NCBI RefSeq assembly: GCF_050948215.1
Contig: NC_135158.1
Location: 11,967,822-12,031,821, forward strand
Length of the DNA stretch: 64,000 nucleotides
From: Halictus rubicundus
Lineage: Eukaryota; Arthropoda; Insecta; Hymenoptera; Halictidae
Direction of reading: 5' to 3'
The translations under genes and the position numbers were made by a program. A model generated the notes under the pieces. That model worked only from the letters and a program-made list of their open reading frames with translations, did not search any database and was not told the DNA's origin. Positions 48,915 through 61,488 of the stretch are shown here, piece by piece; position 1 is the first letter of the stretch, and each line of letters starts with the position of its first letter.

Positions 48915-51879
48915 CTGCAAAAATACCGACGAATTGCAATCCAAATTACGCTGTCTCTCGTTCCACGTCCGAGAAACGTGAGACAGTGCCTCTGAGCTCT
49001 TTCGATTAATTGTTTGATGCTTATGACAACTCGAATGTCACAACACTCGCGTCTGCTAGCTTTAATTTCTCCGTGACACATGGAGAATTTTGTGTTCGAG
49101 AAGACTTCTGAAAGTAGGTCCATTGGTGACCTCTTTGGTTAATTAATTGCTGTAAATGTAGGTCCGTCGGTCACCTATAAAATGGCACAACTATATAGGA
49201 AACGAGAGAGATCGTTTTCAAGTCTGCAATATGTTTGGATTATTTTTAAATGAATAATTTAGGAAGACTAGGTGTCGAATTAGTTCGTATACCTAGTTTA
49301 TCACTGGTTAGAAAATGTAGATGATGGAAACAGCAGGTTATGTTGCTAAATAAATACTCGATACTATATAGATCAATGGTAGCATGTAGTTCAAACAAAT
49401 CTGTGTTACTTTCTAAGTAATACTCCATGCGCTGTATCGTTTCACTCTTACACAACGGTTCACAATAGTGCACTGTTCTCCTCGTTCTATACAGAACCTT
49501 GACACGTCTTGACTCCTCTTTCAACTCGTAAGCTTGCCGCACTATTCTTCGCAATCATAAAATTGTCAATTTGCCAAACCTGCAACCTCGAAAATTCCAT
49601 GAAATCGAACTAATTCGGTGAAATTCGAAAATTCAGGATGTATGATACACGGTACCCTTTCGGTCCGTTTTGTACTGCCTATTAAAACTAATAACACTGC
49701 GCTTATTAATCGAGGCAGTCCACGATTTTAGTCAGAAAGTGAGGAGATTAAAAGAATTTGAATTTCTATCGAAAATTCTATAGAAAAAATTCCTATTTGG
49801 TTTCTGTGTGCTGGAATTGTCAAGAAGAATTTTGATTACGCATAAAAATCCGCAGTCTAATCATTCACAATCTCGACAATTTGAAACTAAATTTGGTGCA
49901 ACGATATATTAATAGAAAAACTATTTCAATGGAGAAAAATCCTTTTTCAGTCTCCGCCCCACGAGCTCCGGTATCACGGTCGCAGGTAAAGGGAAATATT
50001 CATATCCCCCACGCAGTAAATAGTCTATTAAATGGTACGGGACACAACGTAAACACCGTGGAAAACTCGGGGCCCGGTTCCTTCTTTTTCATTCTTTTTT
50101 TTCCCCTTTTTCGCAAGCGACTCTTTCTTTACGAGAGCCGTCGTCTCCGGCGTGCGCACTGTTTGCGAAAAACGGGGAACGGATACGGAAGGCTGAAATT
50201 GCATTTCCGGCCGTTTCAATATTATGCTAACGTATCCGGTGCCGTTGCCGTTGCCGTTGCCGTTCGCTCGGCCGCCCCCAACCCACCATCCCAGACCCCG
50301 TGGAAACTGGTTCCATTAGGGAAATGCACGTTCGGGAGGTTCTTAAATTGAGTGGCAGTTAAAAGGGAACCATTTCTCTGATGCACGAGCTTTGACGGGC
50401 CTCGTCGATGCATCGGTGGGGACACGGGCTTCCGGATCATCCTCCTCTCGATGTCCAATTTCATCATCGGCTCCGATCAATGCAATCCTCACTTTGCGTT
50501 TTCTCATCTTCCAATCTGGCTCAAGGTCCCGCGATTTTTGCTGCGTTACCATTTGCGAAATTCTTCGACATAGGCTTGCCAGGTTCCGTTGCTATTACAT
50601 CGGGTGCATAGGATGCAGTGCACTCGGTGCATTGTTGTAGCTCTTTCTTCGCTGAATTTGTCGGTGGAGGTAAATAACGAATGGTCCGAAAAGGATTTTA
50701 GGGTTTTTTTAACCCTTTGCACTCGAAGCTATTTTAATTCCAAAATTAAAACAGTTCTCTCGACCTAGAACATTTTCATACAATTTTATAATTTATATAA
50801 TTTTTAGCAGTTCGTAAGATCTAGACAGGAAAAGTATTCTTCATCGATATGCGTGTTTCTTCGAGCAGTAAAAATCTTCAAAACGATACAGCAAATAGAT
50901 CAACTAAGAATCGTGTTAGGACAATGCTGGAATATTTTCAAAATTTTTCCAACGATTTCCACGGGTCGCAATGGACACAGAAACGAACAACAACATCGAG
51001 ATTCTGCTCCGGTGTCCGTATTTACATCCCCCAGTTCGATTCCGCCTGCGAGGGTGTTAGGGTCTCGTCGATGAATGCACGAAGGGAGGGTGGCTCTGTA
51101 GGTTACGAAGGTCGGAGCAAGACGGACGAAGGTCAGCGAACTCCCACGATCGTGTTTCTTTTCCTTCGTTTTCCCTGTTCCGTGCCCGAGCGTCTTCTTG
51201 TTCCCTGGCTGGCGGAACGTCTTCGAATTAATTATTCAAGGCTTCGGCCCTTATCTGCGTCTCTTGTAGCATATCAAGCGAGCCTGGTCGTTTATCTCGC
51301 ATCGTGACGAACTCCTGGAAACCTAAACTTTCCGTATCCCTCCCTCTCTCGCTCCCTTCCTCTCGATCTGTTTCTATATCGCTGCAACGGCAGCATGTTT
51401 CCTCGTAGTATGCAGATGCGAATTCTCCAAGTTCAATTGATATTTAAAGCCCGAAAGTTGCCGCGCGAATTATTCGCGGAAGCTAGCTGGCTCGGCCAGA
51501 AGATCGCGTCGGGCTTGCTCTGATACTCTCGGATCCCTGAAATTTCTTCGGCGAGGAGAAGTTTCCGCTACCCCGGGTCCCGGTTCTTAGCCGGTCGCCT
51601 CAAATTAATTTCCTGCGGGATCGAACCTCTCTTTTAATCTCCGCGCGCACCCCGCCCCTCCCGCCTCCCTCGACGTCTCTCTTTTCCCTTGGAACACCTT
51701 CTGCCACTAATCACCAGCGTAAACTACTTTCCTCCCTGATCGAAAACTCTTTTAACTCGCGGAGAGGCTGTCGAACTTCTTAAAGTCACGCATACCCTGT
51801 TTTTCCCTTCTTTTCAATCTCGTTCCACGTTTTTACCGAAATATTTTAGACAGAGATTTGTTGTTCTGATTTGTGGATC
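48915..51879. other. No supported gene
   Basis: AT-rich 48.9-50.0 kb, then CpG-rich 50.1-50.6 and 51.0-51.8 kb. It holds a relic of the dispersed TTTGATTACGCATAAA motif (49812-49868), MITE copy C (50709-50785) and an unassigned minus-strand frame at 49246-49554. Confidence 0.5.
50709..50785. mobile_element. MITE relic, CACTCGA family, copy C
   Basis: TTAACCCTTTGCACTCGAAG is followed by CTATTTTAATTCC and CTCGACCTAGAACATTTTCA. It shares the left half of the copy at 46258-46436, and the right half is missing. Confidence 0.5.
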
Positions 51880-51889
51880 TCGTAATTGG

Positions 51890-52725
51890 AACCATTTTTT
51901 AGATTCTTTAGCTGGGGGTTGCAAATTTTCAAGCTTTAAAGTTTCAAACCTCTAACGAAAATTATCTGTGGACGGGGTAATTCCTTGGCTGAGGGTTGCA
52001 AATTTTCAAGCTTTAAAGTTTGAGACCTCCGATGGAAATTATCTGTGGGCAGGGTAATTCTTTAGCTGGGGGTTGCGAATTTTTGTGATTTAAACTTTGA
52101 GAGCTCCGATGGAAATTATCCGTGGGCAGGGTAATTCTTTAGCTGGGGGTTGCAAATTTTCAAGCTTTAAAGTTCAAAACCTCTAATAAAAATTATCTGT
52201 GGGCAGGGTAATTCCTTGGCTGGGGGTTGCAAATTTTCAAGCTTTAAAGTTTGAGACCTCTGATGGAAATTATCTGTGGGCAGGGTAATTCTTTAGCTGG
52301 GGGTTGCAAATTTTCAAGCTTTAAACTTCAAAACCTCTGATACAAATTATCTGTGGGCAGGGTAATTCCTTGGCTGGGGGTTGCAAATTTTCAAGCTTTA
52401 AAGTTTGAGACCTCTGATGGAAATTATCAGTGGGCAGGGTAATTCTTTAGATGGAGGTTGCAAATTTTTGTGATTTAAGCTTTGAGAGCTCTGATGGAAA
52501 TTATCTGTGGGCAGGGTAATTCTTTAGCTGGGGGTTGCACATTTTCAAGCTTTAAAGTTCAGAACCTCTAATAAAAATTATCTCTGGGCAGGGTAATTCC
52601 TTGGCTGGGGGTTGCAAATTTTTGTGATTTAGTCTTTGAGACCTCTAATAAAAATTATCTGTGGGCAGGGTAATTCTTTAGCTGGGGGTTGCAACTTTTG
52701 ATGCTTCAATCTTTTGAGACCTCTG
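51890..52725. repeat. 77-bp minisatellite, about 11 copies
   Basis: GGGTAATTCTTTAGCTGGGG or its CCTTGG variant recurs every 77 bp (for example GTAATT near 51977, 52054, 52131 and 52208), with TTGCAAATTTTCAAGCTTTA and GAAATTATCTGTGGGCAG between. Variants differ in AGCTGG/GGCTGG and in the TTTGTGATTTA version of the middle. Confidence 0.96.
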
Positions 52726-52899
52726 CTGAACTAATCATCCCCCGTGCACGATGCGATTTGAGCCTTGTTATTCAAGAAATTTCAGTATTTGTATTTCGAG
52801 AATTTAATTCGATTGCAATTGACACCCAATTCTGCAAGAGATCCAGCTTTCAATTCGTGTATAATTTATGCACAAATTGTTTACATTACAATAATTCAC

Positions 52900-53200
52900 A
52901 TAGCATGTCTTCGTCAAACATACCATCTAAACATTTTGACAAGGCATCCAAAGAATTTTACTGTAGAGCATGTTTCTTATTCAAACAATTTATCCGAACA
53001 TGTTGACCATAAATTCAAGAAATCTTTCACTGGTCTACTACGTCTTACTATAACGATCTGTTTGAACATGTTGACCATACATTGGAGAAGCTTCTCACTG
53101 GAGCACGTCTTACTAAAACAACCTATACCGACATGTTGTCCATTTCTAGAAGACATTCGAGGAATCTTTTTCTGGAGCAGCATTCGACACAGAATAAAAC
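52900..53200. repeat. Degenerate tandem repeat, about 70 bp, 3-4 units
   Basis: AACATGTTGACCATA occurs near 52997 and 53068, with GACATGTTGTCCAT near 53131 and a weaker unit near 52930. It explains the long plus-strand frame through this interval. Confidence 0.65.
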
Positions 53201-54098
53201 TATCGAGTGAACAGTCTTGTTCGAGTTTGTCTTCAGAATTAGGTGAACAGACGCGTTCGAATTTCGAAGAGAATGCCTCGGTAGACTCCGTTGTAATTCA
53301 CGAAGGAAAACGTCGGATGTATCGACGCCGCAAAATATACGGTGGTTGGAAGGGAGAGAACGCGCCACTCGCAGGCGTCCATGATTCATTGCGTCGGGGC
53401 TAAGCCTATCCGCATAATCAGACAGCGACGTATCACCTCCGCCATTAATTACGGGGTCGCGCGGCACACGCATTTATCAAGCTGAGCGGTAAGGGAGCGA
53501 GCACGGGAGAAATGGGCACGGGCCTGGCAAATGATCGTGTCAACGATGACTCGGTGGTACCGATCGGCTGAGGAAAAGTCAGACCGATCGATCGAGCCTC
53601 GAAACCAGAGAATCGGGCCACGCGGTCTCGAAAACGGCACCTAACCCTAACCTCAGCGGCGAGTAAACTTGAAACACTTCTGGACCGTTGAGGGTTAATT
53701 GCTCATCGATTTGCCAGCGAGACTCGTGCAGGAATCGTTTCGCGAAAGAGTGCATACCTGGGCCGACATTTTCGCGGATGCAGTCGTGTGTCAAGGCAAA
53801 GTACGTTCCAGGAGCGGGGGTGGGGGGTCGGTTCTCTATCAGCAAGGGATTTAACTGTGAAATTTCGGGTTGCGCGTCGAACCGGTCTCGGCATCATCGA
53901 GAAGATTCCGTCCGGCGGCGTGGAGTGGCCTCGTTTCGCATTCCGCCGGCACGTAGCATCGAAATTGAGACGTCCTTCCTGGGGAGGGAAGCCCTGGCTG
54001 CCGTTCTGCCCGACCGCATTACCATTTTTCGGCAATCGAACCGAATCGATAGCCTCGGCCTCGGCTTCGGCTTCGACAAACCGACTCGGCCCGAGGCG

Positions 54099-54142
<44 letters not shown>

Positions 54143-54790
54143 GAATCCACCGACGCCGATTCCGACGCATAAATCCCCGTGTAAACCGAACTTTTCCACC
54201 TATTTCGACGTTTTCCAACCCGAAAACCCTATCAACCCGCTTCTTCATAATTTACGATCGCGAGATGCTGATTTCAAATTCCGCTAAAGAAACCTCTTAC
54301 GCGCGAGATCCCCGAATTGATTCCCCGGTAAATGTCCTGTTCGACCGTTCCATTGGCTTTTCCTGGATGATAGTGATCGTTTCAGATCGCTAGTTGCTAT
54401 CCGTGGATCGTGATCTCGGTGTACTAACCGTTGGATTAAATGTCCGGGTGAGATTGTGTTCTCGAGAATCGATTTTTAATGCCCTTCCGATGCTACGGGA
54501 ATATGCATCTTTGCGAAATGCTGTTCGAGAGCTGTTGGTCCGTTCGATGTTATTGCTCCGCGATGGAAGTTTAAAGAAACTGTTCTTCCTTCGTTGAAAA
54601 TGTCTGCCCGGCATAGTTAGCTTGGTTTCGGGTATTTTATGTCATCGTGTGTCTCAATTCCCTGATCGCTAGGAGGATTCAAGCACATTAATATTAACAT
54701 TCAATCAATGTCAACCCTACTCCCAGCAAATGGCTAGGATCTATGAAATTCGGGAGGGTGAAAGGGCACTTTCACTTCTCGATTTTTATT
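53201..54790. other. No supported gene
   Basis: CpG-rich DNA with a CT microsatellite (54099-54142). Long frames on both strands are driven by that repeat and by low stop density. A minus-strand ATGTCGGCCCAG|GTATGC at about 53760 is a possible but unsupported short first exon. Confidence 0.5.
54099..54142. repeat. CT microsatellite
   Basis: An almost pure CT run of 44 bp. Confidence 0.98.
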
Positions 54791-55012
54791 TCGCTGAATA
54801 AATTAATTGCTTTCATAGAATTTTCTATTTCCTATCTCATAGAATTTTTATACCAAAATTTGGATAAATCCTTTATTCTCAAAATATAAATCGACTCGAT
54901 TTCGCTGAATAAATTAATTGCTTTCATAGAATTTTCTATTTCCTATCTCATAGAATTTTTATACCAAAATTTGGATAAATCCTTTATTCTCAAAATACAA
55001 ATCGACTCAATT
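54791..55012. repeat. Near-perfect 111-bp tandem duplication
   Basis: TCGCTGAATAAATTAATTGC starts at 54791 and again at 54902. The two copies are almost identical through GGATAAATCCTTTATTCTC, so the event is recent. Confidence 0.95.
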
Positions 55013-57164
55013 CTCTGAGCAGTGTCTAACGGTGAACGGCGCGTGTTAATGTAGCTATTCAAAGATTTACACAAGCTCTGTGTCCTCGAAATAAAAATGT
55101 CCAGATCTCCTGGACAGTGTACAATGTGGACCACGCGACAATGGTTAATAAGCATTGATGCAGCTGTTAGTAGAATGAGATACATTGGTCATCCTCGAGA
55201 TATAAATGTTCGACGCGTATCGATGTAGTCTACTCAAAGATTTACACAACCCCTGCATTCTTAATATGAGAATGCTCGAACCTCCTGTGCAAACGTAAAC
55301 GCGCAATAATGCAGTCGTTGCAAGAGTCAGCTGCACATTTTGCTCCCGAAAATATACAAGTCCCAGTTTCCTGTAGGAACAGCGGATTAAAGCGGACGAC
55401 GAAGTTCGTCGTCGGGGAGAGCATCTTTAATATTCGATCGTTCGCGCTAACTATAGAGGAGGAAGAGGAGGGGTTATACTTTCTATAATGGACAGCCGAA
55501 TCGATTCGGTTTGTCCACGGGACGATCCCCTAAGTGGCATCCTTTTAACCCGGTCACGGGGGCTTGTCGAGCGGAATGTACTGTGGACTGAAAAGTTTCT
55601 TGCCACTCTGACCTAACCCAGGACACCCTCCATTATCCGGTTGTGTCCAGGAGAGAGAGAGAGAGAGTGGGAGAGAGTGAGAGATCGCGCTCTATCTGGA
55701 AACCGGGCTGGCGATGCTTTCGCAAAGTCGTGTTAAACAATCGATAAGCCATCCTAAGGCGCTGCCAGTAGTGCCAGTCAAGATATTCTCGGCCCAAAGA
55801 GCCTGAGCGTCTTTGATAACGCTATCTTTGCTCCTGTTAACCGCGGAAACTCGAGTCTTAGAACCCCGAAGCTCCATTATACTCTGATGCACCGGAAACT
55901 GCAATTCTGGCAACTTGGAGAACACAATCGGACTTATTCCGAAACGCACGGAAATGATTCTTGGCACTCCAGAACTCTGATTCTCGGAAAATTAAAATTT
56001 TCTTTATAAGAGACTGTAGGATACTATGGTAAAAAAACTGATAAAAAATGAAATGAATATTTGCAAATTTACTGTACAGTCAATGCCACTTGAAATACAT
56101 ATATGCAGATTTTTTAAATAATTTTTTCTGTATTAATACTTAATCTAATAATTGCGTTGAAATATTTAGACCTCGGGCAATTTTTATAGACACTTTCGCC
56201 ACGAAACAATTTTTACAACTGCAATAATGGTGTGATATAATATTTGAAACTGTTCAGTGGTAGGTTTACTGCGAATTGCGAAAAACAGAAGAGAAATAGA
56301 TATTCATATCGTTTCGTAATAACTTGACTACATAAAAGTACATTGGATTTCCTAAAAAATTCCACTGAAACAGCGATTTCACGAACCGTCTCCATTCTCC
56401 GAATATTTTCCAATGAATAAATCCAAACGAGGCGTTCACACCAATCGTTCGCAGTTTATCCCGGCCAAGAATAACAGAGGGACAATCGAAGGGGTAGAAC
56501 AACCATCAATATCAGCCACGAATCCCTAGGACTCGGTTGCTTGCGATTGCCGTTGACTGGAAAGCCGAGCACAGTCTTCCAAAATTATTCACGAACCGGT
56601 GGAGTCTCGACTCGAAATTAGTTTCCGCGGGAGCCTCTTCCACCGTCAGAGATATGCACGGTTCCGAATTCGTTAAGAGGCAAAACTATTCGTCCCTTTT
56701 CCGCCATCCGCTACCACCACAGTCGGCAACCTCGTAGCTCAAAGGAGAGAAGGTTCTTTCATTGACTGGTTGCGTCCTGTTCCAGGCTCCGGGGTCCCCG
56801 AAAAGTCCCTTGCGAAAGTATCACCCAGCGCGAAATTGCGGGACGGTAACGAGGCCAATGCTCCCTCTACCGGAAAACAGCCGTCCCCCGAGTGTTCGAG
56901 CTCTCATTTTTAGCAACTCGTTTCCCCGGATAAGCGGCATAATTCCCCGTTTCGAATTGATGGCCCCTTAATTCGTTCCTTCACGCGCCGACGCCCCTTT
57001 ATTACGTTTCTCCTTTTCTCCGGCCAAAAAACCAATTCAGACCGCCATCTCCATAAAGTGGAACTTTGATTTATTTCATTTCATGTTCGAAAAGGAGCTG
57101 GCGATTCGTCCGTGCCGTGTGGCAATTTTTTAAAAATCGCCTTGGTAGTTCTAATCCAGTGGGT
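55013..57164. other. No supported gene
   Basis: Decayed repeats at 55.0-55.4 kb (shared CAAAGATTTACACAA at about 55060 and 55235), a GA run (55650-55685), an unassigned minus-strand frame at 55692-55990, AT-rich DNA at 56.0-56.3 kb and a CpG-rich patch at 56.5-57.0 kb. Confidence 0.5.
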
Positions 57165-57810
57165 CGAGCTCAAGGTTTTGCAGCCCAGGAAACAATTTTT
57201 TAAAAAAGGTATCACTAATCATTAATTTATTGAGGCTTAAGGTTTTGCAGCTCAGGAAACAATTTTTAAAGAATGGTATCACTAATCATTAATTTATTGA
57301 GGCTTAAGGTTTTGCAGCCCAGGAAACAATTTTTTAAAAAAGGTATCACAGATCATTAATTTATTGAACCTTAAGGTTTTGCAGCTCAGGAAACAATTTT
57401 TTAAAGAAGGTATCACTGATCATTAATTTATTGAAGCTTAAGGTCTTGCAGCCCAGGAAACAATTTTTTAAAGAAGGTATCACTGATCATTAATTTATTG
57501 AAGCTTAAGGTCTCGGAGCCCAGGAAACAATTTTTTAAAAATGGTATTATTAGTCATTAATTGATTAAAGCTTAAGGTCGCGCATCCCAGGAAAAAATTT
57601 TTAAAGAATGGTATCACTAATCATTAATTTATTGAGGCTTAAGGCTTTGCGGCCCAGGAAACAATTTTTTAAAAAAGGTATCACTGATCATTAATTTATT
57701 GAAGCTTAAGGTCTCGGAGCCCAGGAAACAATTTTTTAAAAATGGTATCATTAGTCATTAATTGATTAAAGCTTAAGGTCGCGCAGGAAACAATTTTTAA
57801 AAAATCTTGT
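57165..57810. repeat. 67-bp minisatellite, about 9 copies
   Basis: CAGGAAACAATTTTTTAAA recurs every 67 bp from about 57187, with GGTATCACTAATCATTAATT and TTAAGGTTTTGCAGCCC between. A variant with GATTAAAGCTTAAGGTCGCG occurs twice (about 57560 and 57765), suggesting duplication of multi-unit blocks. Confidence 0.95.
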
Positions 57811-58263
57811 GGTTGATCACGGAGTTGACAAAAGATCATGTCGTTAACGGTTAACCCGGAGAAGCGAGTACCGCTGAAAGTAGAACGGCCTGAGATGGTG
57901 AAGATTGAGAAACGCTTGCTGAAAAATCGTTGATTGTTAATCCAGCCCAAGGTTGCACCTCGAAGGCGGCCTAGCCCAAGTCTTTCTAAAACCTCGTGTA
58001 ATCTCAGAAAGCCTGTAGCCTTCGTCAATATCTGTCACGCGAGATCGACGAATCAGCTGATGGTGTTTCCACGGTGTGTCTGTTGTTGGTATAGCAAAGA
58101 GGGCGGCTCGAGGACAACGCTTCCCCCGAGTCGTTGTGAGGGTAGGTCGGGGTGTACGAAAGAAAAGGTGGATGGATAAGGGAAAAAGTAAGAGGAGTTG
58201 GGAGGGGGGTTTGAAGTGTGGGAGCGGTGGATATAACATGTATTAGAAGGCTTCGTAACTTAC

Positions 58264-58354
58264 CTCGAGATATCGATCGTGCTCGATGCAAGGGCGACTC
58301 TCTGGTTCTCGGGGTACCGTTTCGTTTCTCTTCCTTTGGTTTTTTCTGTTTCAT
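58264..58354 (-). CDS. Candidate first coding exon, unidentified gene
   Basis: The ATG at 58354 follows GATCAACGA, downstream on the minus strand of a G-rich/GA-rich leader. It opens 30 codons plus one base and ends at a perfect donor CTCGAG|GTAAGTTA. The peptide is very basic and starts MKQKKPKEEKRNGTPRTR. No domain is recognised and no acceptor exon was found. It may equally be a 5' UTR exon or chance. It lies in the same orientation as the candidate at 61489-61575, so the two could be alternative starts of one gene (inference). Confidence 0.25.
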
Positions 58355-59355
58355 TCGTTGATCGTTTTTCAGCGTTCTCCTCCCCTCCCCTCCCCCCCTC
58401 TCTCGGCCCTTTGATCGTGGAGCCAGAAAGATTCAAATTGAAATACTGCGAACGTGCAGTTCAATTCGGTTAATTAAATCGTTTCCATTCCAATATGTTC
58501 GACGCGTTTGCGCCGAATACTCTCTGCTACTCGCGTAGCCGTTGATTACCGCTTTGAGCGCGGCGCGTTCTGTTTGCCACTGCTTTGCGCCGTTGTTCTC
58601 CGATAATCCCGTTTTTCCACGTACTAGTAGAGAACTGTGCAACTCTCTTCTCTCTCTCTGTCTCTCTTTCTCTTTATACTTCTCTCTTTCATTCACGCTG
58701 CAGAGCAAATTTTTTCAAACCTACCAGACACACCAAGGAAAAGTCGATCCTTTCTTGCGGAACGAAAGTTTCTCCTGCAACCTCTCTCCCCCCCCCTCCC
58801 ACTGAGCTTTTTCTTTTCTTTCTCGCTTTTGCCCACCTATCCAGAACTTCTTCGGCGGTTCGATCGAGGCCACCGGATAGAGACACTCGGCAGAGAATTA
58901 ACAGAAGAGAGTGGCAGAAAGGAGAGAAACACACTCATAATTCTCGTTAGACGTCCATTGCGGCCGACGGCCTGTCAGAACGTTCGAGTTCGAGACTCCG
59001 GGTTTTTACAGCACGATAAAAACGATAAGGCAGCAATTTTTATTTCTGCGGCTGGAAAACAGAGCTCACCGGTTACCTTCTACATGTAGAAATTGACTGG
59101 AGAAACCGCTGCGGTTCCGGAACACTGTTACGCCATTTTCATTTTATTTCTGTACCTTACAATTGAACATTTTTATTTTGCACAAAGTCCCGCATAGCTA
59201 ATTATTAGAGACGTCGAGTCGTTCAAACAGCAATTAACGCTTTAGCTACCGGAAGCGTGTTAACTTTTAATAATTGTACCATACCAATACAGAATTTAGA
59301 AATAATTTTTCACAAAATAATCTTCGACGAAATTATTTCATTACTATACTGATTT
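58355..59355. other. No supported gene
   Basis: It holds C-rich and CT-rich tracts (58377-58402 and about 58645-58690) and GC-rich DNA. From 59158 to 59205 lies a relic of the dispersed TTTTATTTTGCACAA motif. Confidence 0.5.
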
Positions 59356-59880
59356 GTTGGCTTAAAATTGCAACTGAAAGGATCTATTAGAAAAATAATA
59401 AAATCGCCGGTAGATGATTCGAAGAAACATTAAATGATTCACAAGCGTCTAATACAGTTTACGGCGCGACGCAATATTGTGCAGGTATTATCAGGCTTCA
59501 CGTCCGAAGCTTAAAGTCTACCTTGAATTCGTTGGCTTAAAATTGCAACTGAAGGATCTATTAGAAAAATAATAAAATCGCCGGTAGATGATTCGAAGAA
59601 ACATTAAATGATTCACAAGCGTCTAATACAGTTTACGGGGACGCAATATTGTGCAGGTATCATCAGGCTTCACGTCCGAAGCTTAAAGTCTACCTTGAAT
59701 TCGTTGGCTTAAAATTGCAACTGAAGGATCTATTAGAAAAATAATAAAATCGCCGGTAGATGATTCGAAGAAACATTAAATGATTCACAAGCGTCTAATA
59801 CAGTTTACGGGGACGCAATATTGTGCAGGTATCATCAGACTTCACGTCCGAAGCCTAAAGTCTACCTTGAAACTGTGTAA
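59356..59880. repeat. Tandem triplication, 172-175 bp
   Basis: GTTGGCTTAAAATTGCAACT starts at 59356, 59531 and 59703. The three units are almost identical through CGCCGGTAGATGATTCGAAG and CACGTCCGAAGC. Units 2 and 3 share a short deletion (TTACGGGGACGC against TTACGGCGCGACGC in unit 1), so they are the most recent pair. Confidence 0.96.
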
Positions 59881-61488
59881 TCATCTGTTAATCGTTATCA
59901 GATTACACGAACGGCCCGCTCACCTTTTAATCGTGCAATTCAGGTGCTAACGGAGGACCTTCAGGTCGAATCTCTTTACTTGCTCGGGATGTGTTTGCTC
60001 TTGGCTCCCGTTTGTTTGTCGAAGGGCTCGATAAAGGATAATCGAAGCGATCGTCGTCGATTTCGCAGGTGGTCTCGCGATTCTCGCGAGGGCAATCGCG
60101 TTATCGCGATATAAGCATAATCGAGCTGACGGCGATGTACACGAGGCGATAGCCGATACACGCCGGGATAGGGCGACGGATAGCCAGGGCTATACCGGCG
60201 AACTGATAATCGGTGATAAGCCACAGCGGGTCGATAATCAACGGGGCTTGGCTAGAAAACGACTGATCGCGTGCGGAACGCTACCCTCGGCGGACGAATT
60301 ATATCGCTCGGCGAAATTCAACTCTTTTTTCCCTTTTTTTTTCGTCGTTTTGGAACCGACGGACCTGTCCCGTGGAAGTGCGCATACCGATTTCGAATTT
60401 GCAAATCGTTTTTCTCCACCGTTCTCGATTTTCTTTAGGAATATAATTTTTATACGAAAATCGTATATTCAAGTTTCAGAATTTTTCCTGCCCTCTCGTG
60501 GACACGATAGTATATTTTTCTGTACGTTTGTGAGCATTTGAACACCTTTGAATAATTTTTAAAGGGATTAGGACACTTTTGATGTGGTAATATTGAAAGA
60601 TAAGGGACATTTTCGACTTTAGGAATTTTTCCTGCTGAAACTGTGAAAGCTATGCTAATGAATTTCGCTTGGAATCGTTCCGTAGACTCTCCCTAATACA
60701 ATGGTATATTTTTTTGTAACATTAGAATTGTTCAAATTTCAGTGAATAATGTTTTAAAGACCGCAAAACTTCACTGGAGGAGGTATAGAGGAATCTGGCT
60801 GTCTTTAAAAATTATTTAAATATGTTTAAATGTTTGTAATGTTCAAAAAAAAAAAAAAAAATACGTGGTTATATTCAGGAGAGTCTGCAGAATAATTTTA
60901 AGCAAAAATCGTCCGTATATCTCTCACGGTTGAAGCAAGAAAAATTCTCAAACCGGCAAGTACGATTTTCATTTCAAAATTGAGTTTCTCAAAAACAGAC
61001 GGTGATAAGGAAACACTACTTGGAGCATCGGGAAGCTCGTAAGAGACAGTTCGATTGTTCGTTGCGAGTAATATTCCTGTTGACCGGTGTAATCGAAAAT
61101 CAGCGACGTTCTCGCTCGCGGAGGGGTGGAGCCAGAAGCGCAGAGCAACGAAAAAGAGTGACTCGCGCCCGAGAAAGATACCGAGGAATTAGGCCGCCTT
61201 TTCTCCGTGCCGGTTGAAAAGGGAACGTGGAAATGGAGGCGAATGGAACGCCGGGAAACACTGGGAGGCAGGAACAAGGCCGCCGGAGGGACGGAGAAAG
61301 TCCCTGGGAAAGAAAAGGCTGCAGAACGCGTCGAGATTCGCGCCTACGGACACGATGGCGGGCTCCCCTGTTTGCGTTCCGACGGAAATATCGTGCTCCA
61401 GATACCGCTGCGACGAGTAAAAATTTAATTCTGTCCCGGAGAACGCGCACCCCCCTCGCGCACGCCTGCACGCATTCGCATTACTTAC
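59881..61488. other. No supported gene
   Basis: CpG-rich at 59.9-60.4 and 61.0-61.5 kb, AT-rich between, with a 17-base A run at 60845-60861. It would be intron if the exon at 61489-61575 is real. Confidence 0.5.

Noticed and set aside
53640..53656. CCTAACCCTAACC, like insect or vertebrate telomere repeats
   Set aside because: Only two to three imperfect units, so no telomeric array.
53688..54393. Overlapping frames of about 200 codons on both strands
   Set aside because: They pass through a CT/GA microsatellite and a low-stop GC-rich block, and show no motif or splice support.
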